Of a DNA stretch of 64,000 nucleotides, positions 34,726 to 43,481 are shown piece by piece (positions within the stretch are counted from its first letter, which is position 1; every line of letters begins with the position of its first letter). Origin of the DNA: Parabacteroides sp. AM08-6. GTDB lineage: Bacteria > Bacteroidota > Bacteroidia > Bacteroidales > Tannerellaceae. The DNA is taken from the NCBI RefSeq assembly GCF_003473295.1, contig NZ_QRMP01000002.1, forward strand, positions 125,204 through 189,203, in the 5' to 3' direction. The position numbers and the translations under genes are program-made. A model generated the notes under the pieces. That model had not been told where the DNA came from and made no database searches. It saw nothing but the letters and a program-made list of their open reading frames with translations.

Positions 34726-36240
34726 ATGAGCACAGAAGAAAGAGATGAATCTCAACCGCGTCCAAGAAAGGTGATACCAAGTATCAGACGAGAAAACACA
34801 GACCAGGATTCTGAAAGAAGACCTTACAATCAAGGTTATAACAGACCTGAAGGAAACAACTATGAACGGAGACCATATAACCGGCCTAATCGGGATGACC
34901 GTGGCGGTTATAATTCTTATGGGGACAACCGCTCTTCGTATGGTGACAGACCTAGCCGGCCGCGTACGTATGATAACCGCGAAGGTGGTTATAATAAACC
35001 GTATAACCGCGACAATGGTGGAAACCGTAGCTATGGCAATTCGAACAGAGACGGAGGTTATAATAGCAGACCTTCTTATGGTAACAATCGTCCGTATGGT
35101 AATAACGATCGTCCTTCTTACGGTAATAATGACCGTCCTTCTTACGGTAACGACCGTCCTTCTTACGGTAACGACCGTCCTTATGGAGGTGGCCAATATA
35201 ACCGTCCTGTCCGCCCTAATTATGAAGACAGGGGAAAGGCTTATTCTGCGACACCGGATGGCGAAGGTACATCAGGAGAAGTAAAGAAGAGAAGACCGCG
35301 TGTTGGTGATACTCGCGTGAATTCGTATGACAGCCGTGATAATCGTGGGCAAGGAAGGCCTTCATACGGTAATAATAATCGTTATGGAAATAATGGCGGA
35401 GGCCGTGGTGGTTTCAATAACAGACGTCCGAATAATAACCGTCGTACCGGAGATTATAATCCGAATGCCAAGTATAATTTCCAGAAACAGCTGAAGTATA
35501 AAGAAGTTTTAGCGGATCCGAACGAACCCATCCGTTTGAATAAATTTTTGTCTAATGCAGGTGTATGTTCACGTCGTGAGGCGGATGAATTTATTCAGGC
35601 AGGGGTTGTTAAGGTGAACGATGTGGTTGTTACTGAATTGGGTACTAAAATTACACGTCAGGACAAAGTTCTGTTTAAAGAACAGCCGGTACAGATTGAA
35701 AGTAAAGTCTATATTGTGCTGAATAAACCGAAGAATTGTGTAACGACATCAGATGATCCGCAGGAACGTTTGACCGTTATGGATTTAGTTAAGAATGCTT
35801 GCCAGGAACGTATTTATCCGGTAGGTCGCTTGGACCGTAATACAACGGGCGTGTTGTTATTGACAAACGATGGCGACTTGGCTTCCAAATTGACTCATCC
35901 GTCGTTCAAGAAAAAGAAGATTTATCATGTTTGGTTGGATAAGAATGTTTCAATCGAAGATATGGAAAAAATAGCTAACGGATTAGAGTTGGAAGACGGA
36001 GAAATCCATGCCGATGCGATTAGTTATGCAAGCGAAGATGATAAGAGCCAGGTGGGAATTGAAATTCACTCGGGCCGTAACCGTATCGTCCGCCGTATAT
36101 TCGAGTCACTGGGATACCATGTGGTAAAACTGGACCGTGTATATTTTGCCGGACTGACCAAAAAGAACTTAGGACGTGGTAAGTGGCGTTATCTGAACGA
36201 GAGAGAAGTTAACGCGCTCCGCATGGGTGCTTTTGAATAA
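34726..36240 (+). CDS. RluB/RsuA-family pseudouridine synthase with disordered N-terminal extension
   Basis: 504 residues. Residues 1-255 are a low-complexity, Arg/Asn/Tyr/Gly-rich tail with repeated 'DRPSYGN' units. The enzyme proper follows: an S4 RNA-binding domain (about 265-310, 'IRLNKFLSNAGVCSRREADE'), then the synthase domain with 'YPVGRLDRNTTGVLLLTNDG' and catalytic Asp370, and 'GIEIHSGRNRIVRRIFESLG'. It isomerises uridine in rRNA (RluB, RluE or RsuA type not distinguished). The tail is typical of Bacteroidetes homologues and probably binds RNA. A terminator-like hairpin follows. Confidence 0.93.
   Translation: MSTEERDESQPRPRKVIPSIRRENTDQDSERRPYNQGYNRPEGNNYERRPYNRPNRDDRGGYNSYGDNRSSYGDRPSRPRTYDNREGGYNKPYNRDNGGNRSYGNSNRDGGYNSRPSYGNNRPYGNNDRPSYGNNDRPSYGNDRPSYGNDRPYGGGQYNRPVRPNYEDRGKAYSATPDGEGTSGEVKKRRPRVGDTRVNSYDSRDNRGQGRPSYGNNNRYGNNGGGRGGFNNRRPNNNRRTGDYNPNAKYNFQKQLKYKEVLADPNEPIRLNKFLSNAGVCSRREADEFIQAGVVKVNDVVVTELGTKITRQDKVLFKEQPVQIESKVYIVLNKPKNCVTTSDDPQERLTVMDLVKNACQERIYPVGRLDRNTTGVLLLTNDGDLASKLTHPSFKKKKIYHVWLDKNVSIEDMEKIANGLELEDGEIHADAISYASEDDKSQVGIEIHSGRNRIVRRIFESLGYHVVKLDRVYFAGLTKKNLGRGKWRYLNEREVNALRMGAFE
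35101..35184 (+). repeat. tandem coding repeat in the pseudouridine synthase gene
   Basis: Near-identical units of 24 and 21 bp encode (N)NDRPSYG four times (for example GACCGTCCTTCTTACGGTAA). Slippage could change the copy number between strains without shifting the frame because units are multiples of three. Confidence 0.8.
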
Positions 36241-36244
36241 TATA

Positions 36245-36281
36245 AAGTTTAGCCGGTTTGAAATGCCGGCTAACTTATTTT
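36245..36281 (+). terminator. hairpin after the pseudouridine synthase gene
   Basis: AAGTT..AGCCGG pairs with CCGGCT..AACTT (one bulge), then ATTTTG. A moderate terminator placed before asnS. Confidence 0.65.
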
Positions 36282-36305
36282 GATTATCTAAGAAAAAATA
36301 TAGAC

Positions 36306-37712
36306 ATGGAAACAATTAAAAGAACAAAGATTGTAGATGTACTAAAAAGCGATGCTTATGGTACGACCGTTAATGTAAAGGGGTGGGTCCGTACTCGCCG
36401 TGGTAGCAAACAGGTTAGCTTTATTGCTTTGAATGACGGTTCTACAATAAATAATGTTCAAATCGTTGTAGACGTGGAAAAGCTGGGCGAAGAATTTCTG
36501 AAGCCGATTACGACAGGTGCCAGTATCAGTGTAAACGGAACGTTGGTTCAGTCTCAGGGGAAAGGTCAGAATGTAGAAATTCAGGCAAATGAAATTGAAA
36601 TTTATGGAACAGCCGATCCCGCAACTTATCCTTTGCAAAAGAAAGGGCATTCCATGGAATTTTTACGTGAAATTGCTCATCTTCGTCCGCGTACAAATAC
36701 GTTTGGTGCTGTATTTCGTATACGGCATAACATGGCGTATGCTATTCACAAGTTTTTCCATGACAGAGGCTTTTTCTATTTTCATACCCCACTTATTACG
36801 GCTTCGGATTGCGAAGGAGCCGGGCAGATGTTTCAGGTTACAACTCTGAACTTATATGATTTGAAAAAGGATGAAAATGGCTCTATTATCTACGATAACG
36901 ACTTCTTTGGAAAACAGGCAAGTTTGACTGTTTCCGGACAGTTGGAAGGAGAATTGGCTGCGACAGCTCTCGGACAAATTTATACGTTCGGTCCGACTTT
37001 CCGTGCGGAGAACTCAAATACTCCACGCCATTTGGCTGAATTCTGGATGATAGAACCGGAAGTGGCTTTCAATGATATTCTGGATAATATGGAGCTGGCT
37101 GAAGACTTTATTAAATATTGTGTGCAGTGGGCTTTGGATAATTGTATGGATGATATTAAGTTCCTGAACGATATGTTTGATAAGGGCTTAATAGAACGTT
37201 TGGAGGGTGTTTTAAAAGATAGTTTCGTTCGCTTGTCTTACACGGATGGTATTAAAATCCTGGAAGAGGCAGTTGCAAAAGGTCATAAATTCGAATTCCC
37301 GGTTTACTGGGGAGTTGATTTGGCTTCCGAGCATGAACGTTATCTGGTTGAAGACCATTTTAAACGTCCTGTCATTCTTACTGATTATCCGAAAGAAATC
37401 AAGGCATTCTATATGAAGCAGAACGAGGATGGCAAGACCGTTCGTGCGATGGATGTGTTATTCCCGAAAATTGGTGAAATAATCGGTGGTTCTGAGCGTG
37501 AGGCTGACTATGATAAGTTGATGGCGCGTATCAATGAAATGGGTATTCCGATGAAAGATATGTGGTGGTATTTGGATACTCGCCGTTTCGGAACAGTGCC
37601 TCATTCAGGATTTGGTTTGGGCTTTGAGCGTTTGTTATTGTTTGTGACAGGAATGACAAATATCCGCGATGTGATACCTTTCCCACGTACACCTAAAAAT
37701 GCAGAATTTTAA
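36306..37712 (+). CDS. asnS: asparaginyl-tRNA synthetase
   Basis: Class II synthetase of 468 residues charging tRNA-Asn. An OB-fold anticodon-binding domain ('[19 protein letters not shown]') is followed by the catalytic core: motif 2 '[22 protein letters not shown]' and motif 3 '[22 protein letters not shown]'. ATG 36306 was chosen because it matches the normal 'MKRTKI'-like start; the frame to 36258 passes through the upstream hairpin. Asparagine supply comes from asnA elsewhere in this window. Confidence 0.97.
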   Translation: METIKRTKIVDVLKSDAYGTTVNVKGWVRTRRGSKQVSFIALNDGSTINNVQIVVDVEKLGEEFLKPITTGASISVNGTLVQSQGKGQNVEIQANEIEIYGTADPATYPLQKKGHSMEFLREIAHLRPRTNTFGAVFRIRHNMAYAIHKFFHDRGFFYFHTPLITASDCEGAGQMFQVTTLNLYDLKKDENGSIIYDNDFFGKQASLTVSGQLEGELAATALGQIYTFGPTFRAENSNTPRHLAEFWMIEPEVAFNDILDNMELAEDFIKYCVQWALDNCMDDIKFLNDMFDKGLIERLEGVLKDSFVRLSYTDGIKILEEAVAKGHKFEFPVYWGVDLASEHERYLVEDHFKRPVILTDYPKEIKAFYMKQNEDGKTVRAMDVLFPKIGEIIGGSEREADYDKLMARINEMGIPMKDMWWYLDTRRFGTVPHSGFGLGFERLLLFVTGMTNIRDVIPFPRTPKNAEF

Positions 37713-37732
37713 ATTTGATTTAACCGATAAGG

Positions 37733-37769
37733 AAAGTCCTGAGCTCCGAAAGTTCAGGACTTTTTTTAA
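37733..37769. terminator. bidirectional terminator (asnS / Lrp-type regulator)
   Basis: Stem AAAGTCCTGA (37733-37742) with TCAGGACTTT (37754-37763), then TTTT. The minus-strand regulator ends at 37766, inside the T run. Confidence 0.88.
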
Positions 37770-38239
37770 TCTTCTTCTTCCAAATCGATAGGGATTTGCC
37801 TCTTAAATGCTTCTTTAAAGGATATCAGTGATTCTGTGCGCGCCAATCCTAATGGCTGAAGTTTATTATGGATAATACTTAGCAAGTGTTGATTATTCTT
37901 GGCATATATTTTAATAAACAAATCATATTGCCCGGTTGTGTAATGGCATTCTACAACCTCCGGTATTTCTTTCAATGCTTCCGTAACTGAAGGGAATTGT
38001 CCGGGAGATTTGAGGAAAAGTCCCATATAAGCACATGTTTCATACCCGACTTTTGTATTATCTACGATAAACTCAGAACCTTTAATCACTCCTAAATTTG
38101 TGAGTTTTTGTATCCGCTGATGGATTGCGGCTCCGGACACATTGCATTCTCTTGCTACTTCCAAGAAAGGCATACGCGCATTGCCTATAATTAGTTTTAA
38201 TATTTTTTCATCTAATTCGTCCAGTTGATGGTGTGCCAT
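37766..38239 (-). CDS. Lrp/AsnC-family transcription regulator
   Basis: 157 residues: N-terminal helix-turn-helix ('LDELDEKILKLIIGNARMPF', 'EVARECNVSGAAIHQRIQKL') and C-terminal RAM domain with the alpha-beta ligand-binding sandwich ('ETCAYMGLFLKSPGQFPSVT', 'VVECHYTTGQYDLFIKIYAK'). It should form octamers responsive to an amino acid. ATG 38239 gives a normal 'MAHHQLDELD' start. The leader between promoter and start holds three 8-bp repeats, possibly an autoregulatory site. Confidence 0.93.
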   Translation of the reverse strand: MAHHQLDELDEKILKLIIGNARMPFLEVARECNVSGAAIHQRIQKLTNLGVIKGSEFIVDNTKVGYETCAYMGLFLKSPGQFPSVTEALKEIPEVVECHYTTGQYDLFIKIYAKNNQHLLSIIHNKLQPLGLARTESLISFKEAFKRQIPIDLEEED

Positions 38240-38245
38240 AATTTC

Positions 38246-38269
38246 TGTATATTTGTATATCTGTATATT
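38246..38269 (-). repeat. three tandem 8-bp repeats in the regulator's leader
   Basis: TGTATATT, TGTATATC, TGTATATT in a row between the -7 box and the start codon. This spacing is close to one helical turn per unit, so a dimer or octamer could bind along one face. The role is inferred. Confidence 0.55.
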
Positions 38270-38290
38270 TCGAATATTACATTCTTGATA

Positions 38291-38298
38291 CAAATATA
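38291..38298 (-). promoter_or_regulatory. -7 box for the Lrp-type regulator
   Basis: Minus strand TATATTTG, about 52 bp before the start codon. No clear -33. Confidence 0.5.
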
Positions 38299-38386
38299 AT
38301 TAATCTATAATGATTGTTGTATATTTTTCTATGATTTATTTTAGTTTGTAACATTCTTTTTTTATAATCTTTAATTTTATAATCTT

Positions 38387-38938
38387 ATGGATATGAATTC
38401 AATTGTTATATGCAAGCCGGTCAGAGACTGTTCAGAGCCTTTATTATCTTCTGTGGAGAAAACATACAATGCTTCTTTTCCAGAAGCTGAACGACGGGAT
38501 TTTGCTTTAGTACGAGAATTGGTCGAGAGGGAACCTCGATTTATCATATATGCTTTGTTGAAAGATGATGACTATGTCGGGTTTATCTCTGGATGGCTTT
38601 TTGATGGTTTTACTTATGTCGAACATTTTGCTATTGACGAATCTGCCCGGAACGGGGGAATAGGGGCCAAGGCCATGAAACAGTTTTTGGCCTTTTGTGG
38701 AACTCCGGTTGTGTTGGAGGTGGAAATGCCTGTCGATGAGATGAGTAAACGTAGAATAGGCTTCTATGAACGCTTAGGGTTTGTGTTGGATGACCATGTT
38801 TACCGCCAACCTCCTTATCGTGCTGGTGAAGATTGGCTTGAAATGCGGTTAATGTCTTTTGGTGATATTAGTCTGGAAGAGTTTTTCGAGCAAGTCAGGG
38901 ACAATCTGTATGAGAATGTTTATGGAGTGAATTTGTAA
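38387..38938 (+). CDS. GNAT-family N-acetyltransferase
   Basis: 183 residues. The acetyl-CoA fold is recognisable: 'YNASFPEAERRDFALVRELV', strand 'FTYVEHFAIDESARNGGIGA' with the pyrophosphate-binding segment (normally Q/RxxGxG/A; here 'RNGGIG'), 'TPVVLEVEMPVDEMSKRRIG' and 'FYERLGFVLDDHVYRQPPY'. The acceptor is unknown. It is divergent from the Lrp-type gene with 147 bp between the starts and could be its target, which is a guess. Confidence 0.88.
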   Translation: MDMNSIVICKPVRDCSEPLLSSVEKTYNASFPEAERRDFALVRELVEREPRFIIYALLKDDDYVGFISGWLFDGFTYVEHFAIDESARNGGIGAKAMKQFLAFCGTPVVLEVEMPVDEMSKRRIGFYERLGFVLDDHVYRQPPYRAGEDWLEMRLMSFGDISLEEFFEQVRDNLYENVYGVNL

Positions 38939-38948
38939 TAGATAAAAT

Positions 38949-38980
38949 AAAAGGCGGAATTTAAAAAAATCCCGCCTTTT
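38949..38980. terminator. bidirectional terminator (GNAT / ExbD)
   Basis: AAAAGGCGG (38949-38957) with CCGCCTTTT (38972-38980), A-rich loop. Serves the GNAT gene and the converging exbD operon. Confidence 0.85.
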
Positions 38981-38999
38981 ATAATAATTCTATTTCCGA

Positions 39000-39467
39000 T
39001 TATTCGACAGCTTGACGTGCCGAGTAACTAATCTTCAAAGCGTATGCTTCACGAAGTGCCTGTTTTACGTCTGTGATAATACCCATCTTGGTTTCTTTAT
39101 CCGCCTTGATGGATACAGTCATAAATGGCTGATCTTCCTCATTCATACTTGACTTTTCCTGAGCAATGTAATCCTGGATTTGTGATATTTCAGCGAACTG
39201 GTCGTTCAACTGAAGACGACTCTCACTACCCATCTTTGCTCTCAATTCCGGAGTCGGTCTACCTACGTAGAGGAATGTAACCAACGATTTCTTTTCCAAC
39301 TTCTGGAGTTCAGTAGCTTCCGGAGCACGGAATTCAACTTTCAACGTTACTTCACGCATGGATGTTACCATCATGATAAAGAACAAGAAAGCAAACACCA
39401 AGTCAGGTAATGATGATGTATTTAATTCGGGCATTTCTCTTCCGCCCGCATTGCTAAATTTTCCCAT
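39000..39467 (-). CDS. exbD: ExbD/TolR-family biopolymer transport protein (second)
   Basis: 155 residues with one N-terminal membrane helix ('SSLPDLVFAFLFFIMMVTSM') containing the conserved helix Asp of the proton channel, and a periplasmic C-terminal domain ('MTVSIKADKETKMGIITDVK'). Its start overlaps the stop of the upstream exbD (TAATG), so their translation is likely coupled. Works with ExbB to use the proton gradient for TonB. Confidence 0.92.
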   Translation of the reverse strand: MGKFSNAGGREMPELNTSSLPDLVFAFLFFIMMVTSMREVTLKVEFRAPEATELQKLEKKSLVTFLYVGRPTPELRAKMGSESRLQLNDQFAEISQIQDYIAQEKSSMNEEDQPFMTVSIKADKETKMGIITDVKQALREAYALKISYSARQAVE

Positions 39468-40060
39468 TACTTTTTCCCTCCATAATTTTTAGGTTCTGCT
39501 TCGGATATCTTCTGAGGATAAATCATCTTTACAGCGCTTTGTTGTTCTTCTTCCAATTCGGCAAACGTTTTCCCGAATTTCTGTTTTGATACTTCATCTC
39601 TCAGTTCATTGTAGGCCTTAGCCAATTCGTTCTGAACACTGATGTAAGATTGGTATTCAGTTCCACGGTCATTCTGTAGGGAGATTACATGGTTTTTTGT
39701 AACCTGCATCTTTCCAAAAAAAGGAACATCAACTTCGACTCTTTCGGGTTTATGTTCGTCATTATAAGAATTTTCAATGAACTCTTTAACCTTATCTTTC
39801 AATTGCTTGATTTCGATGGGTTCACCACCACAAGAAACTTGATTGCTACTGTTTATCAGTACAACCAGCAGGTTTCTTTTTTTAATCTCTGTCTCTTCGT
39901 CTTGCTTTTGATCTTTGGGTACAGGTTGGGGCAAACGTCTTGCCAAACCTTTATCTGTATCCATTGACGTAGTAATAAGGAAGAAGATAAGCAACATGAA
40001 AGCAATATCGGCTGAAGAAGTCGCATTCATTGCAGGAACTTTTCTTTTTTTCTTTGCCAT
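39467..40060 (-). CDS. exbD: ExbD/TolR-family biopolymer transport protein (first)
   Basis: 197 residues: N-terminal basic 'MAKKKRKVPAMNATSSADIA', one membrane helix with the conserved Asp ('ADIAFMLLIFFLITTSMD'), and a longer periplasmic domain than the second copy. Two different ExbD proteins in a row are usual in Bacteroidetes TonB systems and may form a heteromer. Confidence 0.92.
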   Translation of the reverse strand: MAKKKRKVPAMNATSSADIAFMLLIFFLITTSMDTDKGLARRLPQPVPKDQKQDEETEIKKRNLLVVLINSSNQVSCGGEPIEIKQLKDKVKEFIENSYNDEHKPERVEVDVPFFGKMQVTKNHVISLQNDRGTEYQSYISVQNELAKAYNELRDEVSKQKFGKTFAELEEEQQSAVKMIYPQKISEAEPKNYGGKK

Positions 40061-40091
40061 ATTAGCTTTTGTTTTATCGATTCGTTATTAC

Positions 40092-40565
40092 TTATTTATT
40101 CAATAGCTTTTTTACGGAACCTGCCACAACTGCGAGAACGATTAATACCAACAAAATACATGTTGAATAAATCCACATATCAGTAACTTTCAACCAGAAA
40201 GGCACGTTGAATTGAGCAGAGTCTGCATTAATTTTTGCTAACGGTGTCGTATCTCCTATGGAATAAGTGATGAACAACATAATAGCAAATAAAACTAATA
40301 CAATAAGAGAAGTGATTGCTGATTTAGGATTTGTTTTCAATAAAGAAACGAACTGCCAAATAGCAAATATCACAGCACATGCAATTGTTACACCGAACAG
40401 GACGTACATCCAGTTCAGTAAAAGGCCTGTATAGATAGGCTCCTTGTTTTCAACAGCAGGGTCTACGACACCTCCTGCGTAGAAGATACCTAGTACGACA
40501 ATTGAGATGATAGCAGATATCAGCAATGTCCAACTAGATATTTTTCTTATTTTAGTAACAGCCAT
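40092..40565 (-). CDS. conserved four-helix membrane protein of the exb operon
   Basis: 157 residues with four hydrophobic helices ('LLISAIISIVVLGIFYAGG', 'LLNWMYVLFGVTIACAVIFA', 'SLIVLVLFAIMLFITY', 'MWIYSTCILLVLIVLAVVAG'), an extracytoplasmic loop between helices 3 and 4, and basic ends. It sits between exbB (9 bp) and exbD (31 bp), so it is presumably an accessory subunit of the ExbB/ExbD motor. I recognise it only as a conserved Bacteroidetes neighbour; function unknown. Confidence 0.75.
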   Translation of the reverse strand: MAVTKIRKISSWTLLISAIISIVVLGIFYAGGVVDPAVENKEPIYTGLLLNWMYVLFGVTIACAVIFAIWQFVSLLKTNPKSAITSLIVLVLFAIMLFITYSIGDTTPLAKINADSAQFNVPFWLKVTDMWIYSTCILLVLIVLAVVAGSVKKLLNK

Positions 40566-40574
40566 AAGTCTTAA

Positions 40575-41321
40575 TTATTTTTTGAATTTAAGGTTGTATT
40601 TGATAACCATGTCAAGTAAAGATATTAAAGCATCTTCCATTTGGTTCAGGATAGCTTCCAGCTTGCTCAGCAAGTAGTTATAGAATACCTGAAGAATCAA
40701 TGCTACAACCAAACCACCTACTGTTGTAATCAAGGCCACTTTCATACCACCTGCTACAACCGTCGGGCTGATATCACCAACTTGTTCGATTTTATCGAAT
40801 GCCATAACCATACCTACTACAGTTCCCAAGAATCCTAATGACGGTGCCATTGCAATAAACAATGTAATCCAAGACATATTCTTTTCCAAAAGACCACCTT
40901 GAACACCACCGTAAGAAATAATTGATTTTTCAACAACATCGATACCTTGATCAATTCTCATCAGACCTTGATAAGCAATAGAAGCAATAGGACCTCTTGT
41001 GTCGCGGGCAATAGCTTTTGCACCTTCAACGTCACCTTTATCCAATGCATCTTCAATGCCTTTCAAAAGTTTGCTGGAATCTGTTTCAGCTAAGTTAAGA
41101 TAGATAATTCTTTCGAGACAAAAAGCCAAACCTAAAATCAATGCGATAGCAACCAAACTCATGAAGTTTGCACCACCTTCGATAAACTTCGTTTTCAAAG
41201 CTTGGTACATACCGCTTTCTACAACCTGACCGGCTGCTCCAGCTGCTTCCTGTGCGAATGCTACAGTAGAGATTCCAAGGGCACATAATCCCATGAACGT
41301 TTTTGCAAAATACTTTTTCAT
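40575..41321 (-). CDS. exbB: ExbB/TolQ/MotA-family proton channel protein
   Basis: 248 residues. N-terminal signal-like helix ('LCALGISTVAFAQEA'), a first membrane helix ('FMSLVAIALILGLAFCLERI'), a long cytoplasmic loop and two further helices with the conserved channel segment ('APSLGFLGTVVGMVMAF', 'VAGGMKVALITTVGGLVVAL'). It forms the pentamer around ExbD. First gene of the four-gene operon, transcribed away from tRNA-Ser. Confidence 0.94.
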   Translation of the reverse strand: MKKYFAKTFMGLCALGISTVAFAQEAAGAAGQVVESGMYQALKTKFIEGGANFMSLVAIALILGLAFCLERIIYLNLAETDSSKLLKGIEDALDKGDVEGAKAIARDTRGPIASIAYQGLMRIDQGIDVVEKSIISYGGVQGGLLEKNMSWITLFIAMAPSLGFLGTVVGMVMAFDKIEQVGDISPTVVAGGMKVALITTVGGLVVALILQVFYNYLLSKLEAILNQMEDALISLLDMVIKYNLKFKK

Positions 41322-41405
41322 TGTGTGTTTAATTTTTAAGATTAATAATTCTCTTATTTGTTTTTGTTTTTATATTTAATAATTAATAATCATGGTATTT
41401 CTAAG

Positions 41406-41493
41406 CGGAGAGAGCGGGATTCGAACCCGCGAAACCCTTTAGGGGTTTACACGCTTTCCAGGCGTGCCTCTTCAACCACTCGAGCATCTCTCC
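41406..41493 (-). tRNA. tRNA-Ser (anticodon GGA)
   Basis: 88 nt: acceptor GGAGAGA with TCTCTCC-type complement, long variable arm (class II, TAAACCCC/..GGGTTT), anticodon stem CACGC/GCGTG with loop CTGGAAA, discriminator G as expected for serine. CCA not encoded. A near-consensus minus-strand promoter (TTTG 41554-41551, TATTTTG 41532-41526) lies upstream. Confidence 0.95.
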
Positions 41494-41640
41494 AGAATCA
41501 CCCCTTGTCTCTTCTAAAACGGGTGCAAAATACGAAAAAAATCGCATATACAAACGTTTCAGTGCACAAATCTATAGTTTTTGGTTGATATATGCACAAT
41601 ATCTGGCGGAATAAATTTTCAATACATGTGAATTTTACGA

Positions 41641-42426
41641 CTATATCGTTTTATTCGCAATTTTGAACAATTTCAAGGCGTTCTTTCTTGTAATATATAC
41701 AGTTTCCTCAAGTGTCAATTTGTAAATGTCTGCAATTTTCTCTGCCGTCCTCCAGATGTAGACAGGTTCATTTCTTTTACCTCTGTAGGGAACCGGGGCC
41801 AAATATGGGGCATCGGTCTCCAGAACTATCTGATTGATACTGGTTTGCTGGAGTATTTCGGATAATTTGGAGTTCTTAAATGTAATTACTCCGTTAATTC
41901 CTATTTTAAAATTGGATAATTTCTTTATTTCCTCCAACTCTTCTCCTGTTCCGGTGAAACTATGAAATACTCCTTTCAGTTTCTCTGCATCTATCTTGTA
42001 GATGGAATCCAATACTTCCGGGTAGGCATCACGGGTATGGATGGCTACAGGGAGATCCAGTTCTATGCTCCAACGTAATTGTTCTTCAAAAACAATTTTT
42101 TGTTCTTTGAGATAAGTCTTGTCCCAGTATAAGTCAATTCCGATTTCTCCTATGCCATAGTAGGGGCGCTTACTTATATGGGCTTCTATTTGACGAAGAT
42201 TTTCGGAATAGTTGGCATCCACACTTGTGGGGTGAAGACCCATCATTGGAAAAGCAAAATCAGGATAACGGTCACAAAGGACATGCATGCGTTCCACGGT
42301 CGACAAATCTACATTAGGAAGGAGTAACGTATCGATGCCGGATTTTTGAGCTGCAACGATTAACTCATCCTGTTCCGGATCAAAATCATCCAGATAGATA
42401 TGGCAGTGTGTGTCTATTAATTTCAT
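41641..42426 (-). CDS. TatD-family metal-dependent hydrolase
   Basis: 261 residues. Metal-binding motifs: 'LIDTHCHIYLDDFD' at the N-terminus, 'GIGEIGIDLYWDKTYLKEQK' with the Glu, 'LPVAIHTRDAYPEVL', 'GVFHSFTGTGEELEE' and 'VLETDAPYLAPVPYRGKRN'. TatD proteins are 3'-5' DNases or broad phosphodiesterases. It starts 1 bp after the polyprenyl synthase stop. Confidence 0.93.
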   Translation of the reverse strand: MKLIDTHCHIYLDDFDPEQDELIVAAQKSGIDTLLLPNVDLSTVERMHVLCDRYPDFAFPMMGLHPTSVDANYSENLRQIEAHISKRPYYGIGEIGIDLYWDKTYLKEQKIVFEEQLRWSIELDLPVAIHTRDAYPEVLDSIYKIDAEKLKGVFHSFTGTGEELEEIKKLSNFKIGINGVITFKNSKLSEILQQTSINQIVLETDAPYLAPVPYRGKRNEPVYIWRTAEKIADIYKLTLEETVYITRKNALKLFKIANKTI

Positions 42427-42427
42427 A

Positions 42428-43402
42428 TTAATATTGTCGGTTCATTAAATGGGCACAAACTTCTTTTAAGATTGTCAATTTTTCAGGAGCTACGCTTAGT
42501 GCATCTAGATAAGCTATTGCTTGTTTGTTGTATGTTTGTATTTTTTGTTCCGATAGTCTTTTTAAATCTAATTGATTGTAGATAGCTGTAATGGCATTGA
42601 TTTTTTCTATCGGACTAAAAGACGTTCTACTCATCCAGTCGTTTAGCTCTTTTTTCTGTTCCGGATTTGCCAAGCGTAAAGCATTAATCAGCATGAATGT
42701 TTTCTTGTTACACAAAATGTCGCCACCGATGTTTTTGCCAAAGGTCGCGATGTTGCCATACACATCCAACAGGTCGTCTTGTAGTTGGAATGCCAAACCT
42801 ATGTTGATGCCGAACTGGTACAAATGTTCCGCATCCGCATGGGAGGCGCCTCCCAATATAGCTCCCATTTTCAAAGCGCAGGCCAGTAACACGGCTGTTT
42901 TCAGCCGAATCATTTCTATGTATTCATCTTCCGTAACATCCGTGCGTGATTCAAATTCCATGTCATATTGCTGGCCTCCGCAAATCTCAAGGGCTGTGGC
43001 GGTAAATATATTTAAGACTTCTTTCAAGTGGGCTGGCTCTGTTTCGCCGATTAGCTGGTAGGCTGTAATCATCATGGCATCGCCGGAAAGAATGGCTGCA
43101 TTGGCATTCCACACTTTATGGACAGTCGGTTTATTTCTTCTTTTGTCGGCTTCGTCCATCAAATCGTCGTGCAATAAGGTGAAATTATGAAAAACTTCCA
43201 GCCCTATTGCCGGTCTCAATGCGTTTTCAATATTTTCTTTATACAAATTGCAGGCCATTAATACCAGTGCCGGACGAATACGTTTTCCTCCTAACGACAG
43301 GATATATTTTATAGGTTCGTACAAACTTTTTGGAGGATAGGGGTACTGAAGTTCGGCAATTTCATTCTCTATTTTCCGTAGAACGTCATTGAAAGTAAAC
43401 AT
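42428..43402 (-). CDS. polyprenyl (trans-isoprenyl) diphosphate synthase
   Basis: 324 residues. Both aspartate-rich motifs are present: 'TLLHDDLMDEADKRRNKPTV' (DDxxD) and 'LAFQLQDDLLDVYG' (DDxxD), plus 'GGKRIRPALVLMA'. It makes linear prenyl diphosphates (geranylgeranyl/octaprenyl-type for quinones); the chain length cannot be read here. ATG 43402 gives the normal family start, the frame to 43465 runs through the terminator. Product may feed uppS or quinones. Confidence 0.93.
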   Translation of the reverse strand: MFTFNDVLRKIENEIAELQYPYPPKSLYEPIKYILSLGGKRIRPALVLMACNLYKENIENALRPAIGLEVFHNFTLLHDDLMDEADKRRNKPTVHKVWNANAAILSGDAMMITAYQLIGETEPAHLKEVLNIFTATALEICGGQQYDMEFESRTDVTEDEYIEMIRLKTAVLLACALKMGAILGGASHADAEHLYQFGINIGLAFQLQDDLLDVYGNIATFGKNIGGDILCNKKTFMLINALRLANPEQKKELNDWMSRTSFSPIEKINAITAIYNQLDLKRLSEQKIQTYNKQAIAYLDALSVAPEKLTILKEVCAHLMNRQY

Positions 43403-43432
43403 ACATCGGTTTATTATAAATGGGATAAAACA

Positions 43433-43463
43433 GAAGAGGCTGCGGTCTAACAGCAGCCTCTTC
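43433..43463 (-). terminator. terminator after tonB
   Basis: GAAGAGGCTGC (43433-43443) pairs perfectly with GCAGCCTCTTC (43453-43463), followed on the minus strand by TTTT. Confidence 0.8.
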
Positions 43464-43481
43464 ATTCATATTTATATATTA

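Noticed and set aside
34708..35196. 162-residue minus-strand ORF rich in Thr, Val, Ile and Arg
   Set aside because: Shadow of the low-complexity repeat region of the pseudouridine synthase gene.
41358..41588. 76-residue plus-strand ORF over tRNA-Ser
   Set aside because: Antisense to the tRNA, no coding features beyond it.
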